A stretch of DNA of 64,000 nucleotides, taken from the NCBI GenBank assembly GCA_025526915.1, contig JAHLKH010000130.1, positions 1-64,000 on the forward strand. Direction: 5' to 3'. A model generated the notes under the pieces. The model was not told the origin of the DNA. It searched no databases and saw only the letters and a program-made list of their open reading frames with translations. Shown here in pieces: positions 1-12,570 of the stretch. The translations under genes were made by a program, and so were the position numbers. This DNA is from Entophlyctis helioformis (taxonomy: Eukaryota > Chytridiomycota > Chytridiomycetes > Chytridiales > Chytriomycetaceae). Within the stretch, counting starts at the first letter, position 1; every line of letters begins with the position of its first letter.

Positions 1-1118
1 GCTGTGGAAGGATCGCGCCATTCGGCGGGCACTGCAAAAGTCCAACAAGTACTTCATCCAGGACAACATCGAATAGTGAGTGGGGGAGTCGAGTCGACTG
101 GCTGTGACTCTTGTCTTTGCAGTACAGGAGCTGACTCTACGGGTTGAGGTGGGCAGCTTTCTGTCGCGATTAGAGACTGTGACCAGCCCCGACTATTCAA
201 TGACCAACGATGGCAAGCGCGCGGCATAGGGATGCTCATGTGCACGCATGGGACTTGGCTGACAGGCGATCATGCCGGCATTTATACATGGCACTGCAGA
301 TATACTGAATGTTCGGCATCGCACAACACAGATTGTCGAGACGCCGCTGACAGTGAATGGCAGTCGGACGTTTAGGTTCATTGATGTTGGCGGACAGCGT
401 GGGAACCGGTGGGTGATGCCAAACAAATGCTGTTGGCGTGCTTCTGTTGTCGCTAAGCAGCATTGCGAGCCAGGAAACGATGGATCCCATACTTTGACGA
501 TGTCAACACGATCCTGTTCATTGTCTCGCTGGCTGGATTTGACCAGTGCCTTGTGGAGGATCCGACAGTCAATCGGATGTCTGACTCTCTGGCGCTGTTC
601 GAGACCATCTTCCACCACAAGTTGCTCGGCAACGCGTCCATCATCCTCTTTCTGAACAAGAAAGACCTGTTTGAAGTCAAGTTGAAAGAGTCGGCCATTT
701 CGGCCTACTTTCCCGACTTTGATTGTAAGGCAGCCCGCACTTGGCATGGGCACACTGGTGCTCGACGCGATACAAGACTGACGTGTGCGCACCGCGGCTG
801 TGGCAGCGACCCTCGAAAGGAACGCAAAGGCAGGGCTGAGCTTCTTCAAGAAAAAGTTCAAGCATGCGTGCAATGGGCTGACAGACGATCCAGCCGGAAG
901 GAAGCTGTACACGCATGCGACAACCATCACCGATAGCAAGTCCATGTCGGTGATTATCAGCGCAGTCATGTAAGGACTGCTGTGCACACTGTGCCAGCAC
1001 TGGTCTTTGGCGTGCATCATAATGCGGTGTGTCTCAGTTCTGATGATGGTGTCTTGCTGCTGTTGGCAGTGACGGCATTCTACTCAAGTCGGTCAAGAGT
1101 GGCGGGTTTATCTTGTGA
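1..1118 (+). CDS. Heterotrimeric G-protein alpha subunit, 3' part (5' end outside window)
   Basis: Membrane-associated GTPase that relays receptor signals. The reading frame enters at base 2 (LWKDR). I place exons at 2-75, 157-212, 300-408, 474-724, 807-969 and 1070-1118. The spliced protein shows DNIEYFLSRLE, DDILNVRHRTT (switch I arginine and threonines), FIDVGGQRG (switch II), FLNKKDLF (guanine specificity), YTHATTITD in place of the usual TCAT box, and a C-terminus ending SVKSGGFIL with no cysteine four residues from the end. The P-loop lies off the left edge. Five introns are needed to restore the family alignment. The second (213-299) begins with GC rather than GT. The gene is convergent with the TMEM128 homologue. 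Family assignment is firm; the subclass cannot be decided. Confidence 0.95.
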
Positions 1119-1313
1119 TGCTACCCGGCACACCATTTGCATCCGATCGCTGCGAAATACATCCAAGAGTGGCCAAAGAAGCGCGACCACAGCCATGTCC
1201 CATTCCTCCATCCATTCATTCCCGATGCCGCTGCATGTTGCGCCCGGCCCACTCCATTGCCATCCAGTCCTGGTCCCGTTTGGCCCAGCCGGCAGCATCC
1301 AGTCCGCTTGTGA

Positions 1314-1848
1314 TCAGAAGAAGGAGATGAATGCCGTGATGCCCATAAACCACAGGAAAGATAGCACGGGCGTGAGCATGCCGTACGCCGGCCACAGCAT
1401 CGCATTGCTGGAGATGCTCGCCACAACCCCCAGCGCTGTTGCGAGCCGGATGCTGTTGGGCACATCAGATTCCCAGTTCTTGTAGTCTGCTCGGCGGCCG
1501 TGGCGTGTCCGTGGCAAGTAGACCTCGAGATAGAGAAACACCGACAGGAAGCCGACCATGGACACTGCCGCAACGTAGAACCATGTGCTGTGGGTTTCCG
1601 CAAATGCTGGTGAGCTTGCAGGTGGACGCCGAGCGCCATATTCAGATGCTTGAACGCCACAATGCTCACCCTTGCGCATGTGAACGGACAGCGTCGAGCA
1701 GCTCCATGTAGTAGGCCAGACCAAGGGCCACCACCACCCAGGCAATGGATTCAAGGCTGCGCTGCAGCTTTCCTCGAGGCGGCCCTGCCTGCAGGTCGCG
1801 CTGATGTGCTGGCACTCGGGCCCGTTTCTGCTGACTGTCAGATGTCAT
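1314..1848 (-). CDS. TMEM128-family membrane protein
   Basis: Small multi-pass membrane protein matching the TMEM128 family, whose animal members sit in the endoplasmic reticulum. Two coding exons are joined across an intron at about 1608-1667, giving ...AQGTWFYVAAVS. Four hydrophobic segments are visible: SIAWVVVALGLAYYMELL, WFYVAAVSMVGFLSVFLYLE, a stretch around LATALGVVASI, and LSFLWFMGITAFISFF at the C-terminus. The spacing and the motifs YYMELLD and FMGITAFIS match the family. The start at 1848 (MTSDSQQ) is the nearest suitable ATG, giving about 160 residues as in the family. The gene lies in the same direction as, and 200 bases downstream of, the phosphatidylserine decarboxylase. The gap contains several CACGTG-like boxes (about 1945-1975). 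The biochemical role is unknown for the family. Confidence 0.8.
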
Positions 1849-2047
1849 GTGTAGCGCTCGCTCTCCAGATGACGGACTGGCTGGCGGCTGAGCAGTGAGC
1901 AAACGGGCGAGGTCAAGATGAGGGGGCAGAGCCGCGCACACTTGTCACGTGGCTTGACGTGACCAACACGTGAACGGAAGCCAAGGGTCTTTGTTGTCGT
2001 AGAGCCACACATCCACATCACATCTCAGCCACAAGGGCTGAACACTG

Positions 2048-5000
2048 TCACAATGCGCTTTTAACCCCGAGCGAGTTGCCCATCTTGACAAGCGTCTCGA
2101 GGCCCTGGTCAGAGTTGGTGGAGAGATCGCGGTCAAACTCGATGGCGTTCTTCTCAAACACAAGCACCACTGTCGATCCGCCAAACTTGTAGTACCTGCA
2201 ACAGGAGAGTGGATAAGCGAGTCTCAAACTGGAAGAAGGCGGCAAGAGCATTCGACTGCCAAACAACCAAAGACTGGCATCTCATACCCGTGTTCATCCA
2301 TGCGTTGCACAATCTGGCCAGGCCGCGACGTGATCACCACGCTTCCCACCAGCATCGCGCCAATGCACACAATGGCGACGCGGCCAAAATGTGCCGAGTC
2401 CATGTACGTGACCGTCCTCACGTTTTCTGTGTAAACGTCAATCGCGGATCTGCCACGACATGCAACAACGCGTGTGAGAGCTTGGATGCAAGTGTCGTTT
2501 CAGTCATTCAACAGATTCAATAGCGGCACCAAGACTTACTGAACGGCCATGGGGCTGGTGGTAAAGTATGATCCGTGGATGAGCCTGGTATCGAGCGTCA
2601 GCCCATCGACAGGGAAATGAACGCGATGATAGTCTGTGCATCATCGACCGCGAATGCGTCAGTTTGTTTGCGCACACCGTGCTGATTCACACTCGGGGCT
2701 GATTGCCGAACCTTGCGGTGCAAGTCTGAAAATAGCGAGCGATCCGTGATTAAACCGCTGGGCCTGTTCATGACAGTGCGTGCATGTAAGTGAGGTGGAC
2801 TTGAGCATAGCAGACTCGGCCAGACGCAGTTACCTGGCTGGCATCACTCAGCAGGTTGGCTACTGAAAACTCTGACCCCTTGATCCACAACTGCGTGGCT
2901 GCTTGGATACTCTTGAAGACCATTACACGACCGTCTGCGGGACACACAACAACTTGCTACGCTTCCCAGCACATTGTCCATTCGAATCATTCCCCATCAG
3001 CACAAGAAAGCAAGTCGTGCATGTTGGGTATTACGCTACAAGGCTTACAGGGTCGAGTGACGCGAGCGTGCGCGCTGTAGGCTTGAGTTTCCTTGCAAAG
3101 AACTCGTTAAAGTTTTTGTAGGAATCCATAGGGTTGAGAACTGCCCCCATCTGTCGGGTCAGCTAAATGAACAAGGTCGTACTAAACTCGAATCCTTGAC
3201 ACACCTTCGTCGAGATCCAGGTTGTGAAACGCGACAAATGAGGTGATTTGGCTCTTGCTTGATGGATCGTCAAACTTGCGGCCCTGCCTTATGGCTGTAA
3301 AGTCCCGACACATCCACAATCCATGCATTAGATCAGCCATCATCTCACGGCGTGTATGCCACTGAACACATACACATGTCGTGCAAGAGATTGCGGATCG
3401 CATCCGTCTCTTGCAGTGCTTGTGAGCCTTTGTACTGGTAGAGAAGCCGAATGCCGAGACGGATGTAGATGGGTATCCGTTCTTCGCACAGCTGCCCAGT
3501 CTGCCACGGCAAAACGGAGTCAGTGCCTGGATATGGGCATTCAATGACCGAGACGACTAGTCGTGCCACGGTCCAAGCAGGCTCACGGCTCGATCTTGAT
3601 ACAGAATGGTGTTTAGGCCTTTGCCTCGTCCATGCTCGCTCGATACGTAGGACAGGATTTTGGTGTACCACATGCGCGACGCGTGGGCCGGTGTCAGCAA
3701 GCCACCGAGAACTGAGTTACAGCGGTCATGGCATCCATCAGCTTGAGATGCATCCACAATTCATACCCACGGGGCATGCGGGACACGCGTACTCACCGAA
3801 ATGGTCAACCTTGGCGGCATCCATGTGAGAGCACAGCGCAACGTGTGACACAATGTCGAGATCCTGGGTTTGCCGAATCTCCTTGAGGCAGATAGGGCAC
3901 TGCTTGATCTCAATCATGCGTTCGCCAGGTCGCACCCCTTTGGGGGTCCTGAACGGGCTCGGCCTGTATGCCCACGAGTGCCTCGGAGGCTGGCCAGCAT
4001 CAAATCCTGCTCCTGCACTTGATTGCACTGCCTGGTGCGGGGCCGCAGTTGTGTGGCTATTATCTTCGGCATCTACATGTAAACGCGACTCGAGCTGCAT
4101 GACGGCCTCATCAAATGTCATGTCGTCATCTGGCGTTTTGCCCATATCAAAGAAAAGGCCGTCGATCGTTTCGTCAGAGTATGTTGATCCTATCGAGTCG
4201 AGAAGCGTCGTCAGCGTGGGCTTGTTGATCGTGCTGCTGTCGGGCTTTGTGAAGCTCTCGATGAGACCCAGGAAAAAGTTACAGCGAAGTGCTATGCAGG
4301 GAGGATGTGTGAGTGCACATGCCCACCAAGACAATGGCTAAACTGCTGGACAGGTTGGCCGAAGCAAGCTCGGACAACAGTCGGGGCATTCATACTTGTG
4401 TAGGGCACAAACCCAAACCTGATCAAGAAGCGCGGGGTTGGTGCACCGTGTAGCAGCTGTGTATACGGCATTTGATCAGTGGACAAGCGGCGGGCATTCG
4501 GCCAGTTCAAGACGAAACGCAAAGTCGAGCACCGGCTGGCTCGCTCACCTGTTTCTTGGTTTTGAGAGGCAGCGACAGATCTTGCAGCAGAGGCTCGGAG
4601 CGCGGAAAGCTTGCCTTGGGCAAATGGCCGGCCGCCACGATTAGATCTTGGATGGGGATCTCGGCAAACCCGATAGCCTCGCTGCTTGAAAAGTCTTCGT
4701 GATCGAACACGGTTACATTGATGTTCCAGTTGGCCTTGCGCTCGATTGACTTGACGTGTCTGTCGTCCATGGCAAGTTTGCGATTGGCCAAGGGGTGAGT
4801 TGCGTTGTTACGATGCACGGCTGTTGAATGAATACCAAGTTGGCATAAGCGAACAGACGAATGTCATACATACAGAAACGCACGCTGGCCCCAGTCGGGA
4901 TCAAGCGATTGTCGCACAACCTTTGTGCGGAACGTGCGTTTTCTGGTAGACGTGGCAAGCCTGGGTCAGAGCCTTGCCGTGATGATACCAACGCAAAAAC

Positions 5001-6279
5001 AGCAACAGCAACAACAGCAACAGCGGCAAAGAAAATGCGGACACGACTGACCCAAACGAGACGACGGCAAATGGATCGCAGTTGAAGCTGCGAGATCTAC
5101 TCGGCTCAAGAGGAAGATCCCGTGCCCCAACGACTGAAGCCGGCATGCCGTGCATGCATTCGCGGTGAGCCTTGCAAACCAGCGCACTCTACGCCTCATG
5201 CAAATGCACATGCCAGGAGCCATATGGCTTACTCTCGAGCGTGAGCATTCCGACAAGCTCGCTATGGTCAAGAGCAACCTTTTCCAACAGATCCCGCGGG
5301 TCCATTGTCGTGACGCTGGTTGGCGACACATCTGACACTGTGGCTGATGGATCGGCTGTCTGGCGGACGACGTTTGTAAAATTGTTAAAGTACAGATCTG
5401 TCCGCCACAACAGCGAGTCATTGACTGTTAGCGTTCGTCGTTCGTGATGCAGCCGTGGCTGCAATAGGACAGCAGCAGGGCAGTGGATGCACCATCCGCA
5501 GGATCGTCACTCGAAACCAGCGTGGCGTGGTCCCATGACTTTGGAACGTATTGGCGAAACATCTCCTTGAGGTCGCGATCAATGTCGCCGACAATGCCGA
5601 CACGGAACGAGATGTCGCCGCGAACCACCTCGTCTGACTTGCGTGGGTTGAGAATGTACCATGCACTGCTGTTCTTGGGATCGTCGTAGTCGGATGCGTA
5701 GTTGACGAGCGTGGCAACTGGGATTGTGTATTCGCCCAGAAAGTCGCGGCCGATCAGGTCCTTGTCCCAGACATGGAAAGACGAGCGACTCTGGGATGGG
5801 AGCAATGGCCGCCAGTCAGTTCCCGGCATTGCTGTTGCATGGCCGCTGCAAGCCGCACGGGCCAAACCTTGAAAGTGTGCGCTCGTGATGGTGCTGATGG
5901 GATGCCGGCGTTGGACGAGGAACGAACGAGTGAGCACTCGCCAGAACGCATGCACACACAGGATGCGCATGGCGCGGCACGAGCAGTATGGGCAGCAACC
6001 GCCGCTGGCTGGCAGGGAGGCGCCTGCACAAGCCCTCGCTTACAAGAGCATCTCGACGTTCCACACTGGGTTGAGCGTGCGTGGCACCACGTGCGTCTTT
6101 TGCTGCTGGTCGCCAAGCTTGACGGTCACATACGGGTCGCTGGTGCCGCTGCGGTCCTTGCCAATGAGGTTCCGCGCACATACGACTGCACGGCGTGTCA
6201 GTATCCATGCGTGTGTGTGTGTGTGTGTATCTGCAGCTGTCTGTCCGCCACCTTTGACTTTGATTGTGGCGGCACGCAT
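2048..6279 (-). CDS. Phosphatidylserine decarboxylase, PSD2-type with C2 domains
   Basis: Converts phosphatidylserine to phosphatidylethanolamine on endomembranes. Reading from 6279, the protein starts [10 protein letters not shown] and runs into a first C2 domain ([18 protein letters not shown], then [14 protein letters not shown]). A second C2 follows ([10 protein letters not shown], then [19 protein letters not shown]). Next comes an EF-hand-like segment ([12 protein letters not shown] to [13 protein letters not shown]), then a zinc-ligand-like element CPICLKE...DIVSHVALC at 3800-3900 that is typical of fungal Psd2 proteins. Catalytic parts follow: [52 protein letters not shown], and the self-cleavage segment [11 protein letters not shown] with GGST, which makes the pyruvoyl group. 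The last residues are GVKSAL. There are more than ten introns. The first exon is short (about 28 bases); its splice restores the first C2 strand. The gene is divergent from the Bud20-like gene, 117 bases apart. Confidence 0.9.
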
Positions 6280-6396
6280 CGATCACTTTGAACAAGCTTG
6301 GCAATTTTTTTTTTTCGTCGCCATTTCAATAACTGTGAGACCAGCCTGGACTGTGCTGGTGGGGTGGATGGCTGATTCGCATGTGGACAGGCAGCC

Positions 6397-6436
6397 ATGG
6401 GTCGTGTAGGACGGAAAAGACAGCACCACCGGTACG

Positions 6437-6469
<33 letters not shown>

Positions 6470-7086
6470 TTGTCGGCCGAGGCTGTGCGGCTCGGCAATC
6501 ACACTGACCTTGATGCATTGGCAGCATTCGTGACGTCAAGAGAGCGTCACGCACCCGTGCCCGCACCAGAGACCTCGATCAGGTGTTTGAGGACATGAAG
6601 GTGCCCGCCGAGCAGCTAAAGAAGCCCGCCGACCTGGACTTGCCTGGCATGGGCCTCAACTACTGCATCGAGGTGCGTCGCTTGCCTGGCCAGCGTGTGT
6701 GGCAATTCGCTGATGGATGCTGCGACGCCGAATGGCTGCATGGCTGCATCATGTGGCCCCGACGACAGTGCGCTCGCCACTTTATCTCTGCCGAAGCGCT
6801 TGCCGAGCACAAGACCACCAAGCTGCACAAGAAGCGGTGAGTCTGTCGGCATGATCGGCGATGCCTGTCTTGCTCCCGCCGACCAGATCGGACAGCTGTG
6901 GGATGGCTATGGGATGGCTGTGGGATGGCTGGGGGACAGCTGTCGGACGGCTGCAGCTGACACACCTGTGACGATCGCACGTGCAGTGTCAAGGTGCTTG
7001 CAACCGAAGAGCCATACACACAAAAGGACGCCGAGCTTGCAGCAGGGCTCACAACCGACAACGGGCCGTTGAGAACATCCCAATGA
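6397..7086 (+). CDS. Bud20/ZNF593-like C2H2 zinc-finger ribosome biogenesis factor
   Basis: Nuclear shuttling factor of the pre-60S ribosome in yeast (Bud20) and its animal homologue ZNF593. Four exons at 6397-6431, 6526-6672, 6769-6836 and 6987-7086 splice cleanly. The protein starts MGRVGRKRQHHR, continues RTRDLDQVFEDMK and GMGLNYCIECARHF, with C-x2-C then H-x5-H (AEHKTTKLHKKR) forming the single finger. It ends VKVLATEEPYTQKDAELAAG and a short tail. The Arg/Lys-rich start, RTRDLD and the EEPYTQ motif after the finger are family hallmarks. The C-terminus is short compared with yeast Bud20. Intron 1 contains a GCGT repeat. The next gene starts only 37 bases after this stop. Confidence 0.9.
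6435..6469 (+). repeat. (GCGT)n microsatellite in intron 1 of the Bud20-like gene
   Basis: About eight tandem tetranucleotide units directly after the 5' splice site. No function is inferred. Confidence 0.9.
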
Positions 7087-7123
7087 ACGCTGGATTGTTG
7101 CCAACACATCCCAACACATCGCA

Positions 7124-7822
7124 ATGCGTGTTCTCGCGCTGGCTGCTGTTGCTGCGAGCCTGCTGGCTCTTGCGGCTGCAGAAGTACGTCTGGCGCTACC
7201 CCATCCCATGCCTCGGCGACGCTCTGGTGCCATGCCGCTCTGCAAGCTGCCCTTGCTGTCTGCGCCGTCCCTTTCGGCGCTAGCCAGCATGCTGCCGTGG
7301 TTGGGCTGACATCGCTTTGCCACCTGCGATGGCTGCCTGCTGCAGCTTGTCGAGCTGAGCGAGTGCCAGGGTATCTGGTCGGTCTCCGAGGTAGGCGGCC
7401 GCTCGCCAGGCACGGTCGAAGTCAAGTTCAAGCCTCTCTCGAGCGTCGGCTCCATCGCCGTCAGCATCTTCAACTTCCTCGACAGTGGCATGCTGGCACA
7501 GAGCATAGACATTGAGGCCGGCCAGCTTGTTTGCTCAGCAAGAGACGTCGAGTTTGGCCGCTGCAAGCCAGACGAGCTTGGAAAGTTCCACATCCAGCCA
7601 AGCTCCGAGCAGCAGTCGCCGCTAAAGGCCCCCATCTTGAACGAGCGTGTCCTCTGGGCTCCTCCAAACACCCCTGCGGATCTGGCCAGCTTCCAGAAAC
7701 GCGCCGACGTGGCTGCCGGTGACAGCAGCCTTCGCTCTCTGCTGCGTGTCCAGCCGCGCCATGCCAGAAAGATCAAGCGGCAATCGCCTCAGCCGCCAGG
7801 TGCACCCTCGACCGCACCTTCG

Positions 7823-7857
<35 letters not shown>

Positions 7858-10098
7858 CCCACAGCCGTCAGGGTCTCCAGCCCCGGCTCCAGCTCCATCT
7901 CCCTCAGCTTCGCCAGCAGCCGCTCCAGCCGCGCCTTCCCCAGCTCCACCTGCAGCGCCGTCACCACCTGCTCCTCGCCCGATCGTGTTTATCAGAAACT
8001 CAACATTCAAGTTTACGTACGAAGCAAAGGCATCGGGCCTCTACTGTGTGGTTATTGAGACGGAGCTCCAAGAGGATGTCGACTACACAGTCGATGTCGT
8101 CGTCACAAATCCCTACGGCCTGCTGCCTGCTCTATTCTACCCTGCGTTAACGGTACGCGGCTGGCGCGTTTCCATGCACAGCAGTGTTTCCCTCAAACTG
8201 ACTCGACCATCATCTCTGATTGACTGCAACTGCGACGTTACATTTACAAAACGGTGTGGCCACAGTTCTATGGCGCCATGTCCATGGCGTATCTGGCGGT
8301 TGGCGTCATCTGGATGGCACTCTCGTTCCGCTACTGGGTGGATCTTCTTCCAATCCAGCATTTTGTCTCTGGCGTCATTGCCTTTCTGATTCTGGAAATG
8401 GCGTTCAACTATGTATGCATGCCCCTCGTGATTCGAGCTGGATCTTAGCGCACACGACCTGGTAGTGATGGCTCACGCTTGCCTACATGTTTGCTTGCCA
8501 TGATCGCCAGGGCCTCTATGAAAACTTCAACGGCACAGGCAGGGTGTCCAACTTTTTGCTTGTTCTGGTCGTGATCTTCAACTCTGGACGCATCAGCCTG
8601 TCGTTCTTTATGCTCCTCATTGTGTCGCTCGGATATGGCGTTCTCAAGTAAGCTATGCACATAATCATTGTGGCTTTGTTGTTGGGGGGTTTAACCCCCT
8701 CTGACTGATTGTGCGCATGGCCGCGGTTTGGCAGGCCCACGCTCGGCGATACGATGAAGCGATGCATTTCCCTCGGCGTTGTCCACTTTGTGTTCAATGT
8801 GTCGTACTCGGCCAGTGCGCTGCTTACAGAAGACAAGAACGCCGTGCTAGTCTTCTTCATTGCCATTCCACTTTCGCTGACCATGACCTCGTTCTACACG
8901 TGGATCTTTGCTGGTATCCACTTGTGCATGCTATTCGAGTGTTTTTGATTGTTATGACATATGCATGGATGGATGGATCGATGGTGCTAACCATGGCTGT
9001 GCACACACACGGACACACACAGGCATGACGGATACCATTCAGCGACTCAAATCGCGTCGTCAGAGTGTCAAGCTACTCATGTACCAAAGTATGTAGGCTG
9101 ACGGCAGACAGAATGAGGCATAACGCGTGGCTCACACGGAACCTAACCATACACGACTCTCGGCACGACATTACATGGTATGGAAACCCTAGGACTCTGG
9201 TACATTCTGGTCGCATCTGCGATAGCCGTTCTTGCGGTGGTTGTGGCCAACTCGGTAAGTTTGGCGATGAGAATGGCTAGGGCCAGCCCATCTTGCTGAT
9301 TGATGCATCCACTCAGGTCAATCTGTCGCATCGCTATGAGATTGAGTGGACTGCGTTCCAGTGGAAATGGCGCTGGATGCTTCTTGATGGCGCGTAAGTT
9401 ATTTCAAACCTGTCGCTGGCGTCGGCAGTGTTGCGTGCACGTCTGACAGTCTCCAACTTGCGATGCGTACGTGCAGCATGAACATCATCTACTTTTTCGT
9501 GTTTGTGAGCGTGTGTGTGCTCTGGCGTCCAACAGAAAACAACCAGCGGTACGGACTCGACCAGCTTGCGCAAGAAGACCCGGACGCAGACCCGCGCGGC
9601 ATCAAGCTTCACAATGTCGGGCATGGCAACATGGATGACGAGCTGGACGAGTTTGAGCACGAGTTTGGAACGTACGGCGACGACCACGTGGAGACTGCCG
9701 AGGACGTTCTCAAATGGGTCGAGCAGAACGTGGGGAGTGCAACAACGCACAATGCAACGGCAGCAGCCTCTGCATCGAGCATTGGGATTGGGATCGTGAA
9801 CAGCAGTGATCTGCAGTCACGGCCGCGTCACCAGCAGCAGCAGCATCATCATGACGATGAGACGAATGACGGCCATTTACGGCTGGCGCTTTCTTCGTCG
9901 ACACTTGGCAGCGGAAGCGGCGTCACGAGCATCCCTGCCAACGTGGCAGCGGCTGCACACTATGCCGCACCGCCACTTTCAAGAGCAGGAGAAGCAGCCC
10001 TGGTGGCAGATTCAGAGCGCGCACCCCTTCGTGTCCGTAACGACACGGAAGACACGGGCGATCTACGGCCGTCGCACTCGTCTGACCGCCTGATCTGA
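7124..10098 (+). CDS. GPR107/GPR108/PTM1-family seven-helix membrane protein
   Basis: Member of the lung seven-transmembrane receptor family (animal GPR107/108, yeast PTM1), Golgi/endosome proteins. The first exon encodes a signal peptide (MRVLALAAVAASLLALAAA) and ends at a GTACGT donor. A lumenal domain follows (SECQGIWSVSE, VCSARDVEFG, then FKFTYEAKASGLYCVVIE). Inside it is an insertion of Ala-Pro repeats (about 7795-7980). The helical region begins WPQFYGAMSMAYLAVG and continues FRYWVDLLPIQHF, NFLLVLVVIFNSGRISLSFF, GVVHFVFNVSYSAS, TSFYTWIFAG, LWYILVASAIAVLAVVV and FQWKWRWMLLDGAMNIIYFF. The cytosolic tail is acidic (MDDELDEFEHEFG), then Ser/Ala-rich, ending SDRLI. At least eight introns are present. 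Family call is firm; the exact role of fungal members is not settled. Confidence 0.88.
7795..7980 (+). repeat. Ala-Pro repeat (CCTGCT units) inside the GPR107-like lumenal domain
   Basis: In-frame hexanucleotide and related units encode repeated A-P and S-P pairs. Such stretches are flexible and often O-glycosylated in secretory proteins. Reverse-strand open frames here are mirror images of this composition, not genes. Confidence 0.8.
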
Positions 10099-10317
10099 CG
10101 ACGGCTTGGAGCCATGGCTGTCAGGAAGCAAGCGCGGGCATCCACGTGGACAGCAGCGTTTTATTGTAAAGTGGGCCGGCGTGTCATGCCACCACCAGCA
10201 TGGACGACGAGTGGGCGACGCACATCATCAAGCATGTCATCGAGGTCGATCAGAAGGACCCCTGATTCAATGAAACGATGCTGGCATGGCCGCCCAACGT
10301 TCGCCAAACGTTTCAAA

Positions 10318-12317
10318 ATGAGCCGCGACCGTCTTGGTGAAATTCGGGTGCGTGACTGTGGCTCATGGGCTGTGCCCGACTGTGCCCGACTGTGCAGGGC
10401 TGTGCAGGGCCGTTGCGGGCTGCTACGGGCTGCTGTGCGGCACTGGGAGTTGCACAGCTGTGCGGGGCCTGTGCAGCAAGACCTTGTAGGCGGTCCGCTG
10501 AAAGGCAAGACAGGCGCTCAGTCCTTGCCGCCTGCCGCCTGCCGCCTGCCGTTGCTGGCTTCAAGCGTTTCAACTGCGGCCACGGCAGCCTGCCGCTTGT
10601 CCACCTGGCGGCTGCAGGCTGCCCCTGCCCACCTACCTACGCATCCATGTGCCTGCCCTCCGCCTGCACATCTTGCGCCTGCCCTACCACCTGCCTTTAT
10701 CAACGCCACTGACCCCTCGGCTTCTTCCATGATTGAAACCGGCCTTGTGCGCCTCCCTTCGTTCACTCTCCGTGGCTTTTGCGGCGCTGATCGAACCGGC
10801 CATCCATGCCATGTCTGCAACCCGCACACACATCCTCTGCGTCGGTGGCTTGGACAGACAAACGGACGCACAAACCAGAACGGCCCGTCGTACGGTGGCC
10901 AGCAGCCAGCAGCGCCAGCCGCCCTCGACTATTCGCGCGGTGGTGACTACGGCGGCAGTCGTGGTGGCCGCAGCGAGTACGGTGCGCCTCCGTCACTGCG
11001 AGACGGCGGCAGCGATCGTGGGGGTCGCGACGACTATGGCAGAGGCGGCCGTGGTGGCTATGCAGCTGGCGGTCGCAACGACGAGTACGAGATGAGCGGA
11101 CGCAACTCGCCCCCGCGCGGCGGGCCTCCTCCACGACGTCCTCCCCGCGCTGGGAGAGGAGGCGGCGGCGATTTTTACAGCGAGGTGTGTGTGCCCTTCT
11201 GCTGTGCTCAGTCTGCTTATCCACCAGCTGATCCATGGATGCCCCGTTGATGCTGACAATGGTTCTGCTGGCAGGTTGACGAGATTAATGCGTCGATCGA
11301 CGCCGTCAACCGCAACATTGCCACCATCGAGCGTCTGCACAACAGAGCGCTTGTCGGCGTGCGCCAGGATGAAGCAGCCCGTATGTGATCGATGTTCTTT
11401 TTTGTTTGGCTTGCCCTGCACGATGTTTTTGGCGCTGATTCGTACAACGCATTCGTGCACTAGGCATAAACCGCGATCTGGATGCTGTTCAGACAGAAAC
11501 GAGCGATATGATTTCCGATGCCCGCCAGCGACTGCAGCGTCTGTCCAACGAGACAAAGACCATGCGTGGCCCCGAGGTCAACGCGCGCAAGGCTCAGCAG
11601 TCGACGCTTGCAAAGAAGCTTATGGACGTTGCACAGACATACCAAAACGTCCAGGTCTCGTACAAGCAAAAGTACCGCCAGCGCATGGAGCGCGAGATCC
11701 GTATTGGTAAGTGTTGTGATGCGGTCTTTGTGCGCTGCCAAGTATGTGCCTGTGGCCTGGAGCTAACGCACCAGTCGTGTCTGATGCTGCGGGCTGCAGC
11801 ACGCCCCGATGCGTCTCGTGAGGATGTGGAGCGTGCGCTCGATTCGCACAGCGGGCCCGTGTTTGCGCAAGAGATGCTTTCCAGCCGCATCGGCGAGCAG
11901 CGTCGCGCTTTGCAAGAAGTGCAAGGCAGACACGAAGAGCTGCGCAAGATGGAGCAGTCGATTGAGGAGCTTGCGCAGCTTTTCTTGGACATGAAGACGC
12001 TATTGGATGTACGTGGACTGCACCCCCCTGCCATGACCACGCGTGCTGGCGTTCATGGCGAACTGACTCTCTGTCGCTGTCTCCAACAGACGCAGCAAGA
12101 AATGATCGACACCATCGACACACACGTGGAGAATGCACAAGTGTACGTTGAGCAGGGCAGCACAGAGTTGACGCAGGCCATCAAGTACCGCGAGGCGTCC
12201 CGCAAGCGCCTGTGGTGGGTCCTGGCCATCGTTCTTATCGTCATTGTCGTTCTCGCGGCCGTCCTGTACTGGCAGCGTTGCTCGCTGTTGAAGATCGACT
12301 GCCCGCCTTCAAAATAG
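10318..12317 (+). CDS. Plasma-membrane-type syntaxin (Qa-SNARE, Sso/syntaxin 1 group)
   Basis: Target-membrane SNARE for exocytic fusion. The ATG at 10318 gives MSRDRLGEIR, a start common in fungal Sso proteins. A first intron of about 530 bases follows, rich in short C/G repeats. The second exon encodes an unusual Arg-Gly-rich extension of about 90 residues (GGDYGGSRGGRSEYG, GRGGRGGYAAGG). The Habc bundle begins VDEINASIDAVNRNIATIE and runs through RLSNETKTMRGPE. The SNARE helix is MEQSIEELAQLFLDMKTLLD, then TQQEMIDTIDTHVENAQVYV with the zero-layer glutamine. One C-terminal anchor ends the protein (WWVLAIVLIVIVVLAAVLYW), with a short lumenal tail. A 21-codon upstream reading frame (10200-10265) precedes the start and may be a uORF; this is only a possibility. 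Confidence 0.92.
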
Positions 12318-12570
12318 ACGGCGCTCGCCTCTTTACGCTCGCAGTCATTTGCCCATCATCGTATTCGTCCTTCCAGCCGCATACAAGGCCCCATCTGCTA
12401 ATGTCCATCTGCGGATTGAGCTTGTGTTTTTCAGCATTTCCTTCTTCGTGTGCCGCTTTTGCCGCCGTCTCTTTGCCCTCTGTTGCCCTTGCAGCCGTCA
12501 CATTTCTGAACAGATCCTCAATATATTCATCTCCTCCATGATCCCAAATGTACAGAGATGCTTACTATGG

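Noticed and set aside
7773..8010. Reverse-strand open frames rich in Gly/Ala/Glu
   Set aside because: They mirror the CCTGCT repeat of the GPR107-like gene, which has strong family similarity on the plus strand.
10200..10265. Independent small protein starting MDDEWATHIIKHV
   Set aside because: Only 21 codons and directly upstream of the syntaxin start; at most a uORF.
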